The notes: generated from the sequence alone by a model not told the origin. DNA of 64,000 bases from Dendrolimus kikuchii (GCA_019925095.2 CM034406.1:18208888-18272887); one strand, 5' to 3'; positions 1-44,029 are shown, numbered from the stretch's first letter. Numbers and translations are program-made.

Positions 1-3000
1 TTAGCTGATTTTATCATTAAGGTGCGAGAACTGAAGAATGATATTGTAACAACAATCACCATCCACATTCCTGAATCCGATTACTGGAACTAGGTTTACC
101 AAAATTATCACATGCTGCATATCGTAATCCTTTATGTTTCTTTATTTAAAAAGGGTTGGTCATTATTAATCATGCCACTGTCACAGGAATAAATTATACA
201 GAAAATTAATAGCATTTAAGATACACCATATGTAAGTTGCACAACTCTGGTATACATTTTGATATAGAACGACAGAGTATATAGCATCATGCAAGTTACA
301 TCCGAATGATATTCTTTAAGATTTCATTCCGTACGTACACTGCTTATTCGTGATAAACGTCTTGTAACTCTATTCCAGTCCTCTTTCACCTTCTTCATTT
401 TCATTTTTTATTGCACGAGTTCAGCAGACAGGCAGACCGCCCACCTGATGGAAAGCGGTTACCATCGTCTATGGACGTTTGTAACACCGAAGTTGCTACC
501 AATATGCAGCCGCTTTCTAATGGGAGACAGGAACCTGGCCACTAATTCCGGAACACAATTCAAGTTTGTTATGGTGGTATACTCTGGATCAGGGGTGGTA
601 GCCATCCAGGCGGGCAAATATCCTACCATCTGGCTGTGGGTTGTTTTGTCGCCTCTTACGACAGGCCACCCGGCCACAGGAAATTATATTCTTACTCCGT
701 TCCTGCACGGACGTTCATACGAAATCATCTAACGTTCTCCCGTAATTTGCGTTTTTTTATTTAAACATCATATTATAACACCTATTTCCCATAAGAGTAA
801 ACAACGACGATGAATTTCCATTTCCTTCTATCAAAATCAACACCATTCGCTTTATCTACTACTTATATTTCTCTTCATTTTATAACTCGTCAGTAAATTT
901 AACCAGTCTCAAATATTTTAGTTTCTAGAATATGTTTCAAATTGAGATGTAATTTGATTTCAGTCTGATCATATATTGATGCTAATTGAAGCATACATTT
1001 AGATAACTTGATCATGTGTTGATCCCTAAATCATATATGTTCTTTCAATTCTATTTAAGTTAGTAATTGTATTTCAGGAATATTTTCCTGACATCCAATT
1101 GAGTGATGAGAACAGATTCATTAGATTGTTTTCTGAAGTTGCCCATCGTACTCTGGATTTAGTCGCAAAATGGCAGGGTAACTTTAACGCTTTTCATTAT
1201 AAACACAATTAACTAGCAACTTAATTGAACCTATTGTATATTTTGAACGTGAAGCGTAGGAAGTCTTCAATGAAGAAACGTTTCTCGAAATATTGCGCAC
1301 ATTTATTAATCTACCATTTTATAATAAAAACTTGATTGCACGTACAAAGGTTCGTTTTTAGTTCCATAGTAGATTTCGAATATTGGCGGATGGCCATAGA
1401 CTACGAGTGTTCCTCATAGACAAATTTTGATATTGTGTACACACCGGTGCGAACGTAATGAAATAATCCCGGCTGGACCAGTGTGTATCTTTTCAGGTTA
1501 ATCGTGCGCCGACAGAACGTTTATATAAACTTAAACATTCTTTCTCCTATGTAGTTATTGTTTTAAAATAATCTTTAAATAATGGTCATAACGAAGTTTT
1601 GATTGGTGCAAAACGATCGAGATTTTGTGGCAGTTCAAAAAGCACATTGCAATTATCAGTTGAGGTCTTCAAATTACTTAAATAATTCTTAAAAAGAATC
1701 AATATTTCACACCCGTTGTTCATCCTATACAAATTATATATTTACATTTTTTTTGAAAACTTCCAGTTCTCGTCAAAAATTTGCAGAAGTCAAATTTTTT
1801 AGATTGTCGAAGAAATGGACGAATATGACAAAATTATAAGGATTCCATTTTTTTATAATTGGCAGAGACACCATACATTGTATAGATTTGAACTAATCAA
1901 GTTATGCTTCTATTTTGGATAGTATACGGCCTCTGTGGTTAAGCGGGCTAAGTCATAGCCGGCCGAACTCGCTGGAATACAGAGGCTCCGTTTTCGATTC
2001 CTCCTGACATGGTAAATTTCGGAAACAAACTTTCCGATATTTACGTTGTATATCACCCTTAACACCAGGCCCATAGTGCTGCTGAACGAGATCGCTAAGG
2101 TCTTCGAAAAGATCTTGGCGGAGCGGCTCGTGAAGCATCTCGACGCTGTGGAGCCGGGGCTTTCAGAAACGCAGTTCGGGTTTCGGCGGAGGCGCTCCAC
2201 GATGGACGCCTTCGAGACGCTGCGAACGTCAACGGACGAAGCCGTCCAAGCGAAGGATGTCGTTCTTGCGGTGTCGCTAGACATAGCGAACGCCTTTAAC
2301 AGCCTCCCTCATGAGACGATCAGGGAGGGGCTCCGCGCGCATGGAGTCCCCCCGTACCTCACGAGGCTGTTGGGCGCGTACCTGCAGGATCGACATATCC
2401 TTTGGGAGGGCGGTGAGTCCGGCAATCCCGAGGTAGGTCGTCGACGCGTCGCGTGCGGCGTTCCACAGGGGTCGGTCCTCGGGCCGATTCTTTGGAACGT
2501 AGGTTATGACTGGATCCTTCGGGTTCCGGTCCTGCCCGGGGTAGGGCTGATCTGCTTTGCGGACGACACCCTACTCACGGCACGCGCTGCGTCATTTGCG
2601 GAATCCGTGGACGTCGCTAACGCCGGGTTGGCGATTGTCGTAGATCGAATAGCTAGGCTGGGCTTGAGGGTCTCCCCCGCGAAAACGGAGGCCATCATGT
2701 TCCATAGGAAATTTCGCAATCCCCCCGCGGACTTGACCGTTTCGGTCCAAGGGGTGGCCATTAGAGTAGGGCCCCAGATGAAATATCTGAGGCTAGTTCT
2801 CGATGGGAAATGGCTGTTCAAAGCGCACTTTGAGCAGCTAGTTCCCAAACTCGTCAAATCCGCGGGCGCACTCTCGAGGCTGCTTCCCAACGTAGGGGGC
2901 CCGGGAGGTGCGACGCGGAAACTTTACTCTGGCATCCTGAGGAGTATGGCACTGTACGGTGCACCCGTCTGGTCCATTGCACTTCACCGCCACAACAGAA

Positions 3001-6000
3001 CCCTGCTGCAACGGGCGCAGCAGGTTCTGGCCGTGAGGACCATACGGGGGTATCGCACAGTGTCGCGGACGGCGGCCACCCTCCTGGCAGGCGATCCGCC
3101 CTGGCATCTCCAGGCGGACGTCCTGACAGTGGTGCGCCGCACCCGGCAGGATGCCCTAGCTAGAGGCCTGACCTTCTGTCAGGTCGAAATCGAGGCGATC
3201 AGGAAGCGGGAAACCGCCTCCATGATCGCCGTCTGGTCTCAAGAGCTCGACAACCCTGCGGCCTATGGCGGCTACACGGTGGATGCAATCAGGCCACAGC
3301 TGACGGAATGGGTCAACCGCACCAGCGGCACCCTGACCTTCAGGACGACACAGATACTTACCGGACACGGATGTTTCGATAAGTATCTGTGTCGCATTGT
3401 GGGCTGCTTGCCTTCCCCGGAATGCCGCCAGTGCGGCGCGCCCGACACGGCGTTACACACGCTTGTCGAGTGCGCCGCATGGGCGCCGCAGCGTTTCGAA
3501 CTTGAGACGCACGTAGGTCCAGTCGACTCGCTCTGCGACTTGGTCAAGGCCATGCTGCAGAGCAGCGACAATTGGGGGGCTGCGGTTACTTTTTGCGAGA
3601 CAGTAATGTCACTCAAGGAGGCCGCAGAACGAGACAGGGAGAGAAGTCCTGCAGCGCGTGCCAATGCGTCTTCTCGAGGTCGCCGGCCTTCAGCTGGCAC
3701 CCGGAGAGGCAGGTACGCGCATTACTTCCCTCCCTGAGTTAGGTTCCGTTTACCGCGGGGGGCCTTTAGCTTGCTAGGAAGAGCAAAGGACCTTCTACCC
3801 CCGCACAACGAAGTGGGGTGTGTTCTCCCAGGGCACACTCCAGGCACTTTATTGCGCTGGATCGGCTGGGCGTAACTATGTTCTAAATCTCAGCCTTTCC
3901 AACACATTCAAAGCGCAGGGTCGTCAGGGAGGAGGGGGTTGCTCGCCCGTGCAGCAACGCTCGGAGTCTTCCACACTATTCTGTGACGTCGATCGCGGAC
4001 GGAGCGCTGCCAAGAGCATACTATTGCTGCAGTGTTATCGCCCCCGACCGACGCGTGTCGTTCCCCTAGCAACGACCCAGTTTGTGCGTAAATCGGTTAA
4101 GCATTTTCCCTCGCCTCAAAACCAAAAAAAAAAAAAAAAGCGTAATTTGCTTAGCCTGAGGATATACAATGTTTGTGTTTGTATTAATATTATAATATTA
4201 CTATTGTCTATTAATAATGATTATTTAATAATATACACAACGGATAACTCTGAGCTCGATCCCACACATCCATCCTACTAAATAACGGAAAATTTGTTTA
4301 TAAAATTTAGCATGCCGGAAATCGAACCTGGTATCTCTGGGTTCCAGCAAGCTAGGTGTCTAAATAGAGACTGTCAGTCATGTAATTACGAACAATAAAA
4401 ACCTTAATTACGTTTTGTAGGATTGGGTTTTACACATGGTCTGTTAAACACTGACAACATGAGCCTCCTCGGTTTGACATTGGACTACGGTCCTTTTGGT
4501 TTTGTCGATTCATACGACGGTGGTTTTGTCGCGAATTGCTCGGATGGCGAAGGAAGGTACGCCTTGGCCAAGCAACCTGATGTGAGTGAATTTCATATTA
4601 TTTTTTTCTAATCATTTACTTTGTTCAATTGTATAATTATGTACAGTCGCGGTATGAAAAGGTTCGCCAGTTTTCAAATTGTTTCATTTAACGTTCCGCG
4701 AGCACATGTTACCTTTTCAAACTAAGTCACAACAGATTATTCCACAAAAAATATGTTTAACTGTTTGACGATAAAGTTTAAAATTACTTAGATCAAAATT
4801 GTTTGATTTTCTATCTTGTCTAAAAAGATTGTTTACAGATGCAAAACCTTTTTATTGGTTTTAATATTTATGATAAGCGTAGTGATTATATCTTTGTTTC
4901 TGATGATTAAAACTATTGTTAATCTACGTACCTACCTGTTATCTTGTCTGTCATTGTCAACATTGCAATTTTCTTATTTCATGATTCTATATTTTATAAA
5001 CGTAACAATACGTAACATTTATTAAAATGTTGGCGATACTGTTTCTTGTACTCGTGCAAGCAAAAGTCAACTTTAAGGGGACAAACCTTTTCATACTGCA
5101 TGTCAAGATAAAAAAAAAAACAATGTGTGTAAAAACCCGCCGAGCTGTCTTAGAAAATCGTGGTGGGCACACAGACACCCCCTGTACCATTCCCTAAAAA
5201 AATTGGGATGTTCGAGCCCAGCAGTAGGATGTTTATGAGCTTTTATTATGTTAAAAGGTCGTCGTATGGAACGTTGGTCAGCTGGCGAATGCTTTAAAAC
5301 CTTTACTGACCTCTTCGCAACAAGTCCATATGTCTCACATACTGAAGACCCTTGATACGTATTGCAAGAATAAAATATTGTTAGTATACAGTTGTTTTCG
5401 GAATCGAGTTTTATCTTTATTTGAGCAATTGCTAAAAAGATATTGTTACTGCATTGTGTTTGGCTTCAGAAATGTCATGAAAGAATAAAAAGATAAATGA
5501 CAGTCAGAAATGTACCTCGTTAAAGCTTTATAAGTTATGGTAAACGAACCACAGGTCATTCTTTTTTCTTACTTCTTGACGTTTTATTATTAAAAAAGTA
5601 TCAAATCACTCAAATTGATAAGGAACTTTAGATTGGGGTTCAAAAATATATGAGTGCGAAGAAAGTTCAGCAATTAAGTGCAAATGGGTACATGACAAAA
5701 AATAAAAATTAATAAAAATAATAAAATTATTTTTAAAATTATTTTCATGTGAAAGATCGCGTTAAAATATCAGACTATTATCTTACTTGAAAATGGCGTG
5801 ATAGGAATAAGTTTAATATCTGTTTCTGGGTTGTTATGACGCCTTACTCTATACCAGGGGTAGTCGCCATCTAGATGATCAAATGTTGTGCCACCTGGCT
5901 ATGGGTTGTGCTGTCACTTTTTACGACAGGCTGTACGGTCGCTTGAATAAGGGAGCGGACTGTTAAATCCACTAAGATACCTATGATTAAATTACAGAAC

Positions 6001-8747
6001 GTCCCATCCTCATAGATTTTATACAAGCCTACCTACTGATGACGTCATAAGTAGGTACAAAAAAAGTCGTCAAATAGCGCGTTAATTAACGTTTGGAAAG
6101 GTATTAAAATTATGTCATTTATTTCTATCATGGTATTTTAAAAGTTAGATGATGTTATTTTAACGCCTGTTCCTTTATATGCAAATATATATTTCTCCAT
6201 TCTCGCACAGATAAATACATAAAAAATAAATACGTATAAACTTTTTATTTGTATTATTGAATTAAACGTTACTTTTACTTAGGGAGACATTCCTAATGAA
6301 GTTAGGCTTGAAAGAGGAACGTTGGGGCGACGAGCAACTAGTGGAAAAGTTGCTCGATATGATGCAACAGACTGGAGCCGACTTCACTAGCACTTTCAGG
6401 CAACTAGCTGAAGTTTGTTTAATTTCATACTAACTTATATAATACCCGGTGACAGTCATACGAAGTATTAAAAACGCAGTTTTAAAATTTCTCGTTTAAA
6501 CTCGACTCGACAATAGTAATACACGACTATTGTGTTATGCGAGGTAACCTGTGAAACATGAGCACTGGTGTAAACCCATTAACTTACCTTGCAGAAGGGT
6601 GGTAGATACCTCGTCAATCTCCTTATTTGTGGACTGATATTGTAATAACACGTAATGTACAGACGTGGTATGAAAGGGTTCGTCACCTTAAAGTCGACTT
6701 TTGCTTGCACGAGTACAATTTTAACATATGTTACGTTTATAAAATATAGAAACGAGAGAAAACAAAGTTCAATGTTGACAATGACAGACTTTAGATCAAC
6801 AATAGTTTTAATCATCAGAAACAAAGAAGATATAATCATTACGCTTTACATAAATATTAAACACAATTTTACATCTTTAAACAATCTTTTTAGACGAGAT
6901 AGAAAATCAGATCACTTTGATGTAAGTAACTTTAACATAAATTTCTATGGAACAGCCTGCCTTGTGATTTAGTATGAAAAGGTAACATGTGCCCGCGGTA
7001 CGTTAAATTAATCATTTTGAAAACTGACGAACCTTTTCATACCACAACTGTACAAAAATCTATATTTCATATTGTTAACGGAACAGACAATATTGGGGCT
7101 TTCATAGTTATAAGTCACAACTCTTTCTTATTGCGAAGCTGGCGAGCAGGCATCCAATGCAAAGTGGTTACCTATCGACGTCTGCAACACCAGAGGCGAA
7201 GCCAACGGGCTGCCAGCCTAATTAGGAAGGCATGGAGGGGATAGAATATGGAATAAAAGCTCTTCGAAACTCAAACTCATCGTATGAAACACGATATTAT
7301 ATGAGATTGTGGTATCACATCGATTGCGCCGGCCCTAAAAGCTGCAATCAAGTTTACTTCAACTCTATCACGTCCTGTAACAAATATCTAATTGAGTAGC
7401 TTTGTTCTGCCTAGATATAATACTATATTCCCTGTTTCTGTGTAGCTGGAACCATGTGAAATGGTTAGCGAGGCGAAATTGGACGAAAAGTGGTCTTTGA
7501 AACGTTTGTCTTCGCATTCGTCTTGGGGATGTTGGCTGGACCAGTACCGCGAAAGGCTCGATAAGGAAGCTGGTAACTTTAGAATTACGCTGAATTCCAA
7601 AAATATTGCATCCTGGCTTTATTGTTTTGCTGTTTTTTATGTCATTTTTATAGCATATCTAGGATTGGTTTTGTTTCAAATGTTTTAAAAGAGCTTGTAA
7701 GAATATAAAATATTTAATAGACTTAAGTATAAGACGATTTGAAGACAAATGATAATGAAAAAATTCTGTCATTTTTTTATATAACTTGACATCTGTTAGT
7801 ACTATGGTCTAATCCCTTCCAAAGGACCCGGTATGGTGCGTAAATAGCATTTGCCACGCCTGAAAAAAAAAATGGTGAATTTAGGCTGACTGCCGCCCTA
7901 AGCCCCTATTGACGCGTCCATTTTAGGGATGAAACTAATATAAATCATTTTTTGTTATAATTTGAATGGTCCTTACAATTATTTAAAGGCATAAATTTCA
8001 TCCCAAAAAATTTGCCACCCCTGAAACGATGTCGCCCTAGGCCCTGGCCTCATAGGCCTGTACGTCCAGCGCTGTTCTTTAGCACTCTTCTTCCATGATA
8101 TTGCTTTAGCTATATAGGTACGTTTTCCTCTTCCATACTTTTGGTTATGCAGTCGATGCAAGTTCGGTGGGTATGTTCGAGGACGAGCGTCGCAGGCGCA
8201 TGTTGAGCGTCAATCCTGTATACATACCTCGCAATTGGATGCTGCAAGAGGCCATAGCTGATGCCGAGAGAGATGATTATACGAAGGTATTTTTTTTCTT
8301 GTGAAGCTGGCAACATAGGAGGCCCGAGACCAGTAGCCAGTAGTCGAATAATTATGGGTTGTTATTATTACTACTCGTTAAAATTTTACAGAAACTTCAT
8401 ACAACATAATTTCAAAGTAGGTAAACGGTAGGCAAGTCAAATCAATGAATCGTAGAATACAGAATCTGGTCATTAATGGTTATAGACGGAGTGATGTTAG
8501 CAAATATAGGCGGCTTAATTGTATACCAGAGCCATTATAGTTGATTTTTGAATTAGGATAATAGTTATTTGTGTTCACCGCTATAAATTTTGCTGCTTTA
8601 TAATCACTACCTCTATGATTTCAGGTACGATTTCTTTTAGAAGTTTTTCGCAACCCGTACGTAGTTCAGCCGGAAGCCGAAAAGAGGGGGTTTTCAGTAC
8701 AACCACCTCAATGGGCGTATGCTCTGAAAATAAGTTGTTCTACTTAA
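1..8747 (+). CDS. SelO: Selenoprotein O-type protein AMPylase, copy 1 (3' eight exons, partial)
   Basis: SelO is a pseudokinase-fold enzyme that transfers AMP from ATP to protein hydroxyl side chains; animal forms are mitochondrial. I assembled the visible exons by hand: 1-21 (partial), 1078-1177, 4421-4581, 5258-5379, 6283-6412, 7446-7572, 8153-8286 and 8625-8747. Every junction has an AG acceptor and GT donor and the reading phase is kept throughout. Family landmarks are LADFIIK, the catalytic block [23 protein letters not shown], a WN segment, the FRQLAE segment, [14 protein letters not shown] and the C-terminal KISCST. The C-terminal Cys is third from the end, where vertebrates have Sec. 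The 5' exons (nucleotide-binding LKGSG region) lie before base 1. A second SelO gene starts 884 bp downstream on the same strand. Exon lengths 161, 122, 130 and 127 are the same in both copies, so they are paralogues. Confidence 0.93.
404..711 (-). repeat. 300-bp dispersed repeat, copy at 0.5 kb
   Basis: T-run then GAGTTCAGCAGACAGGCAG to CCGTTCCTGCACGG. It lies in the first visible intron of SelO copy 1. A worn partial copy is at 5836-5950 and another at 49470-49537. Confidence 0.8.
1928..2060 (+). repeat. tRNA-headed SINE, 5' part (split by a LINE)
   Basis: Starts GGCCTCTGTGGTTAAGCGG and resembles two other copies at 24848 and 52238. The Box B-like region is CGATTCC. The body stops at about 2060 where LINE coding sequence begins; the remaining 3' part resumes at 4140. 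Confidence 0.75.
2061..3737 (+). pseudogene. R1-type reverse transcriptase, C-terminal part of ORF2
   Basis: The open frame runs to a stop at 3735-3737. RT motifs seen: [13 protein letters not shown] (about 77-89 counting from the Met at 2046), [14 protein letters not shown] (138-151) and FADDT (171-175), followed by the thumb segment and a Cys/His cluster [11 protein letters not shown]...HTLVECAAW typical of R1/SART/TRAS ORF2 C-termini. The endonuclease domain and the first RT blocks are missing, so it is 5'-truncated. What remains has no stop, so the insertion is fairly young. The apparent Met at 2046 lies in SINE sequence and is not a real start. Confidence 0.85.
2061..4139 (+). mobile_element. 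5'-truncated R1-clade LINE inserted in a SINE
   Basis: The GC-rich block differs sharply from its AT-rich surroundings. It encodes a long RT C-terminal ORF and ends in a 16-base A tract (4124-4139). SINE sequence continues on both sides, so it is a retrotransposed insertion. Borders are good to a few bases. Confidence 0.85.
4140..4180 (+). repeat. SINE 3' part, downstream of the LINE
   Basis: GCGTAATTTGCTTAGCCTGA and the following GGATATACAAT match the 3' part of the intact SINE copies at about 25025-25060 and 52405-52440. Confidence 0.65.
4421..4581 (+). CDS. SelO: SelO copy 1 catalytic exon
   Basis: This exon carries the NTDN and LDYGP motifs, i.e. the conserved Asn and metal-binding Asp of the SelO active site (nine residues apart, as in E. 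coli SelO N247/D256). The activation-loop segment reads VANCSD. Bacterial and vertebrate SelO typically have Cys two residues earlier (CNxSD). The donor GTGAGT follows the Asp codon. Confidence 0.92.
4644..5103 (+). mobile_element. MITE 'GTATGAAAAGGTTCG', copy A
   Basis: The left end CAGTCGCGGTATGAAAAGG follows TA. The right end has the inverted motif AACCTTTTCATACTGC. Its interior matches copy B (6660-7050) on the opposite strand. TA at the edge suggests a Tc1/mariner-type MITE. No transposase was seen. Confidence 0.75.
5104..5240 (+). repeat. SINE-body fragment
   Basis: The text around AAACCCGCCGAGCTGTCTTA and GTTCGAGCCCAGCAGTAGGA resembles the body of the SINE at 17866-18108. It lies just upstream of the SelO copy 1 exon at 5258. 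Confidence 0.5.
6660..7050 (-). mobile_element. MITE 'GTATGAAAAGGTTCG', copy B
   Basis: TA-flanked at both ends (6658-6659 and 7051-7052). The TIRs are CAGACGTGGTATGAAAGGG and its imperfect inverse ending CCACAACTG. The interior is the reverse complement of copy A with moderate divergence. 391 bp. Confidence 0.82.
8625..8747 (+). CDS. SelO: SelO copy 1 terminal exon with Cys in place of Sec
   Basis: The exon starts after TTTCAG with [12 protein letters not shown] and ends SCST then TAA (8745-8747). There is no TGA at the third-last codon, so no Sec insertion is needed. In copy 2 the equivalent sequence is fused to the preceding exon without an intron. Confidence 0.92.
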   Translation, partial: VRFLLEVFRNPYVVQPEAEKRGFSVQPPQWAYALKISCST

Positions 8748-8765
8748 AATTACTATATTTCAAAA

Positions 8766-8771
8766 AATAAA
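8766..8771 (+). terminator. Poly(A) signal AATAAA after SelO copy 1
   Basis: AATAAA lies 19 bases after the stop codon. It is the nearest canonical signal and would give a very short 3' UTR. Confidence 0.5.
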
Positions 8772-9237
8772 TTATTGAGTAATTTTTTGACATTTATTTT
8801 ATCTATCATATCGTCTAGTGACAACGCCTGTTGTAGATTGAAAACGCACGGCTATAACACACCGCATGATCTGTTGATTTCTATTCAGAATATACTGAAT
8901 GCGTTCTTAAGGAAATAGAAAACAGCCACTAGACGAAAAGTTCGGCATTACGCCAAACGCTACGTAGTTTCGGCTGATGAATCATAAATTATTAAAAAAA
9001 CTTTCAGCGCCATAATTTTGGCAGCTAACTAGCCTTATATATTTAGCGCTAACCTTATATTGACACTAAAAATAAAATAAAGTTACCGAAGTAGTATTTT
9101 GGGTAAATATTTGTCTATTATCGGATTTACATAATTCTATCTGGGGACCCTGGTCATGTCATATCTGTGATAGCTAATGGACTTGTTTTTGACTAAATAG
9201 ATGAAAAAACATACCTATCTGTGACAAGTTTGTACTT

Positions 9238-9502
9238 TGGGCGCATTCCTCCTGTACCTCATAACGCCCAAAATGCTCTTTTAGCCTTACCACATAGCGA
9301 CCATGGTCGTTATGGTCGCCACGAAAACGTCACTAATGACATCATGATTTCTGCTCAGGCAGCGCTCACAACAACCCATGTCAAGATTTGGGTCCAATAA
9401 TCCGTTCCATTTGAGTTAACGATTGTATCGCCTACAGGTAAGTGGAACGGCAAAAATCGCGATCGTGAGCGTGGTCGTTGTGATCCTCTTGTGGAACATA
9501 GA
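9238..9502 (+). repeat. About 270-bp dispersed repeat ('AACGCCCAAAATGCTC'), copy 1
   Basis: Recurs at 57955-58222 and 60535-60796. Contains ACGTCACTAATGACATCA-like and GCGATCGTGAGCGTGGTCG segments. No coding content was recognised. It fills part of the 884-bp gap between the two SelO genes. Confidence 0.7.
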
Positions 9503-9630
9503 CTTTGTAGACATGACATAAGTTTCAAAACAAACAATTATTATTTACATTTCATAAAAATCATCGTGATAACGCAATAAATTTGATTATATGTGTGATA
9601 TTTAAAATTACAACTCACTATAATAAGCCG

Positions 9631-41161
<31,531 letters not shown>

Positions 41162-41269
41162 AAATTCATATGCATTGTCAGCAAAGGTCGATTTACTTTA
41201 AGCCACCAATATTAGATAGTTATTTTCTGTCTTTCAATTTTGATGTATCAACGAAAGTGATATTTGTTA

Positions 41270-41643
41270 CTAGCTGATCCGGCAAACTTCGTACTGCCTC
41301 AGAATCGATAAATAAAAAACGTTGATTTCTGAACGACGGGACGAACGTCAAACGTTTGACATTCAAACCCAAAAAAAAGAAAAAAAAGCGTCACTTGTAA
41401 ATTTAATTTGATTTCTGAACGAAGGGATGAACATCAAATGTTTGACAGATAAAAATAGTTTCTAAGGGAAACCTAATTGTTGGTTTTACTTATATTCCAA
41501 GCATTTTTTTCATATTTACTCACCTTTTAAACCTTCCCTGGGCTTCCACAATTAATTCAAAACCCAAAATAAGCCAAATTAGTCCCGCCGTTCTCGAGTT
41601 TTAGCGAGACTAACAAACAGCAATTGATTTTTATATATATAGA
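41270..41643 (-). mobile_element. Non-autonomous Helitron downstream of SelO copy 2
   Basis: CTAG-headed on plus (CTAGCTGATCCGGCAAACTTC), ending in TATATATAGA, the inverse of a TC start. An AATAAA at 41311-41316 inside it is the first poly(A) signal seen after the SelO stop. Confidence 0.65.
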
Positions 41644-41974
41644 TAAACTAGAATAATTCAATGTCATTAAAGACTTTACCCAACCTATTCCACCGCCTAA
41701 TCTTACCTGTACATTTCCTATCCAAGCAATTTATTTAACCCTAGTAGAATGTATGTATGAGAAAAGTAGTAGCTTTATTATAGGTTAAACTGTAAACTCA
41801 GTGAAGTAAACAGTAATGGACTCGGGCAATCTCGTTCGCCTAGGCAATAGTACATTATGGTACTAGTGTGTAACATTGGTGATTACCGCCGAGGCGCCAT
41901 TGAGACTCGAGCCGTAGGCGAGGGTCTTCAGAGAGCCGAGGACGGTAATCATCAATACACACGTGTATCATACG

Positions 41975-42347
41975 ACGTTTTTCAACACACTTGTGAATAA
42001 AATAACAACAAAAACTCATTTTGTTTAGTAGATAAACAAAAGTTATATATGAGTGAAAGTTTTATTTATTAAACACGTACGAGTTAAAATTATCTATTTA
42101 AATAAGAAGTTGCATGAAATGAGCAAGCAATAGGAACATTAATTTATTTGTTCTATAGAACACGATCTTTTTTTTTTGAATAAAAACTTTTTTAAGAACA
42201 AAGCAACTCGACCAATAAAATTAAAAAAAAATCTATAACTCACTAGTGAGTTATAATGTTTTTTAGTCACAGTTTGATTATGGGTGTCATTCTGTGCCTA
42301 ATTGCGGTGACCATAGAGCCACTTTATGAGCAAGTGTGTTGAAAAAA
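41975..42347. mobile_element. MITE with ends TTTTTCAACACACTTG
   Basis: TTTTTCAACACACTTGTGA at the left and its inverse CAAGTGTGTTGAAAAA at the right, about 370 bp apart. No coding content. Confidence 0.65.
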
Positions 42348-42929
42348 ATCTAATTAACAAAATATTATTGAATATAGTTGTTGCGGAGATAACCCAAGGA
42401 ATGATAAGCTTTTGGATATGTAGATAGTGTATTTAATGGAAAAATGGTAAAAAATACGATGCAATTATTACATGACAGAGAATATTAATTATTGACAACT
42501 TAACTTCAAATCAATTAAAAAACATATATAAAAAGTTGCAGATAAAAGGGGTACGCAACAATAGTGATGAGTAGTACAAGTGTGAGGCAGTACAAAATAA
42601 ATTTGTACTACTTCAAAAATTTTGTCCCACTACTACTCATGCGTCAAATGTAAGAGGAAGGACGGAACGAGAACAGCAGTACAATAACGCTCTACGGATA
42701 TTCACATGACAAAGAGGGACAACATGAGTACGACTGCTAGTAAAATGAGGTGAGCGATACCGATCACATCCGAATCTTAACGAACATTTCCGAACTAGAA
42801 GTTCTGTACGGGGCAAGTGAGGGTATGACGCTCACCGCACTGGCCTCATCGCTTCAAATGTACTGCCGCAGTACAAACCATACAAATCTCGTCGCCTTAT
42901 TTGAAGTGGTGCATTGCACTGGTTTTTTT

Positions 42930-43162
42930 TTATTTATTTTTATTGAGATCAGCAGACAGGCAGACGGTCCACTTGATGGAAAGCGGTTACCATCGCCTAT
43001 GGACATTTGCAACATCAAAGTTGCTACAAATGCGCTGCTGCTCTCTTAAGGGGCACTGGAACCTGGTCACTAATGCCGGAACACAACTCAAGGTTGTTAT
43101 GGCGACATACTTTAGACGAGGGGTGGTAGCCATCCAGTCGGGCAAATGCCCTACCACCTGGT
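42930..43162 (-). repeat. 300-bp repeat, minus strand, 5'-truncated
   Basis: From its T-rich tail and AGCAGACAGGCAGACGGTCC to GCCCTACCACCTGG. Confidence 0.82.
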
Positions 43163-43247
43163 TCAGTATAAAATGTCATGTTACTGTTACAAACTCATTT
43201 TAAAATCATGTCCTACCCTAATTTAATAAGTTGTGTTTTTTAGTTCT

Positions 43248-44029
43248 GTCCCTGTTAACTGACCGTTGTCAGCCATTCGCAGTGCACTGCTGGACGTAGG
43301 CCTCCCTAAGACGGCGCCAGTCATCCCTGTTAACTAAATTGATTCAATAATATGATTCAAGAATAAATGTGTAATAGTTTTAAAAAATGGTGTTTTTAAT
43401 TATAAAATTAATGTTGTCCTTCGAAATTACTCATGCTTATGGAATCTGTGTTATTTTTTTATTGGATTTTATATAAGTTATATTTTTGCATATTTAAATT
43501 TTATATTCTTATTTTAATATTGTATATGTTCTGAATGTATTACTTTAACAATTTGTTATTTAATATTAAGTGTTACTTTTTAAAACATATTTACATTTTT
43601 ATTTAATAAAATATTTTAATCCAATTTTTTTTTATTTTCCTTCATCTAAGGTATACATTTTACTTAATTGCAAAGTAATTGTGTACATTATGCAGCCTGT
43701 ACACATTTTGCTCAGAATCAATTCAGCACAGAATTTTGCTTGTATAAGGTGTTTGCATAAGCCTCTAAGCCTTAGAGGCTTACACACGCAGCTTAGCAAC
43801 TTAGCAAGCACAACTTAGCTTAGAGTCTAAGGCATAGTGCACATTTATCTATACCTCTCTCAGCTGTGAAAAGATATACTAAAATACTACTATTAATAAT
43901 ATGAGATTAAAGAAAATCACTAACCATAATGCAAAAAAGTTACAAATAAAAAAACCATTAAGTGTCTTAAACAAAATAAATTTTCTTCATAGACATAATT
44001 ATTTACAAAAAAAATCAAATGCAACATAA
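43248..44029. other. Gap between SelO copy 2 and Rad54
   Basis: 43248-43325 is an RTE 3' tip like 50827-50890 (GCAGTGCACTGCTGGACGTA). The rest is AT-rich with a small inverted motif around TAAGCCTCTAAGCCTTAGAG (43756). Nothing else recognised. Confidence 0.5.

Noticed and set aside
448..732. 94-aa plus and 72-aa minus open frames
   Set aside because: They lie wholly in the 300-bp dispersed repeat; similar frames recur at each copy (10569, 11999, 17589, 40495, 42901, 53555, 63252).
3272..3700. 142-aa minus-strand frame
   Set aside because: GC-rich shadow of the R1-type RT frame.
4120..4140. Poly(A) signal or tail for SelO copy 1
   Set aside because: The A tract is the tail of the inserted LINE, not a SelO transcript end; SelO exons continue downstream.
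8153..8286. Alternative acceptor at GATGCAAG (8162) for this SelO exon
   Set aside because: Only the acceptor after TTATGCAG (8152) keeps the reading phase from the preceding exon.
42750..43049. 99-aa plus-strand frame
   Set aside because: Runs into a 300-bp repeat copy; first half has no recognisable feature.
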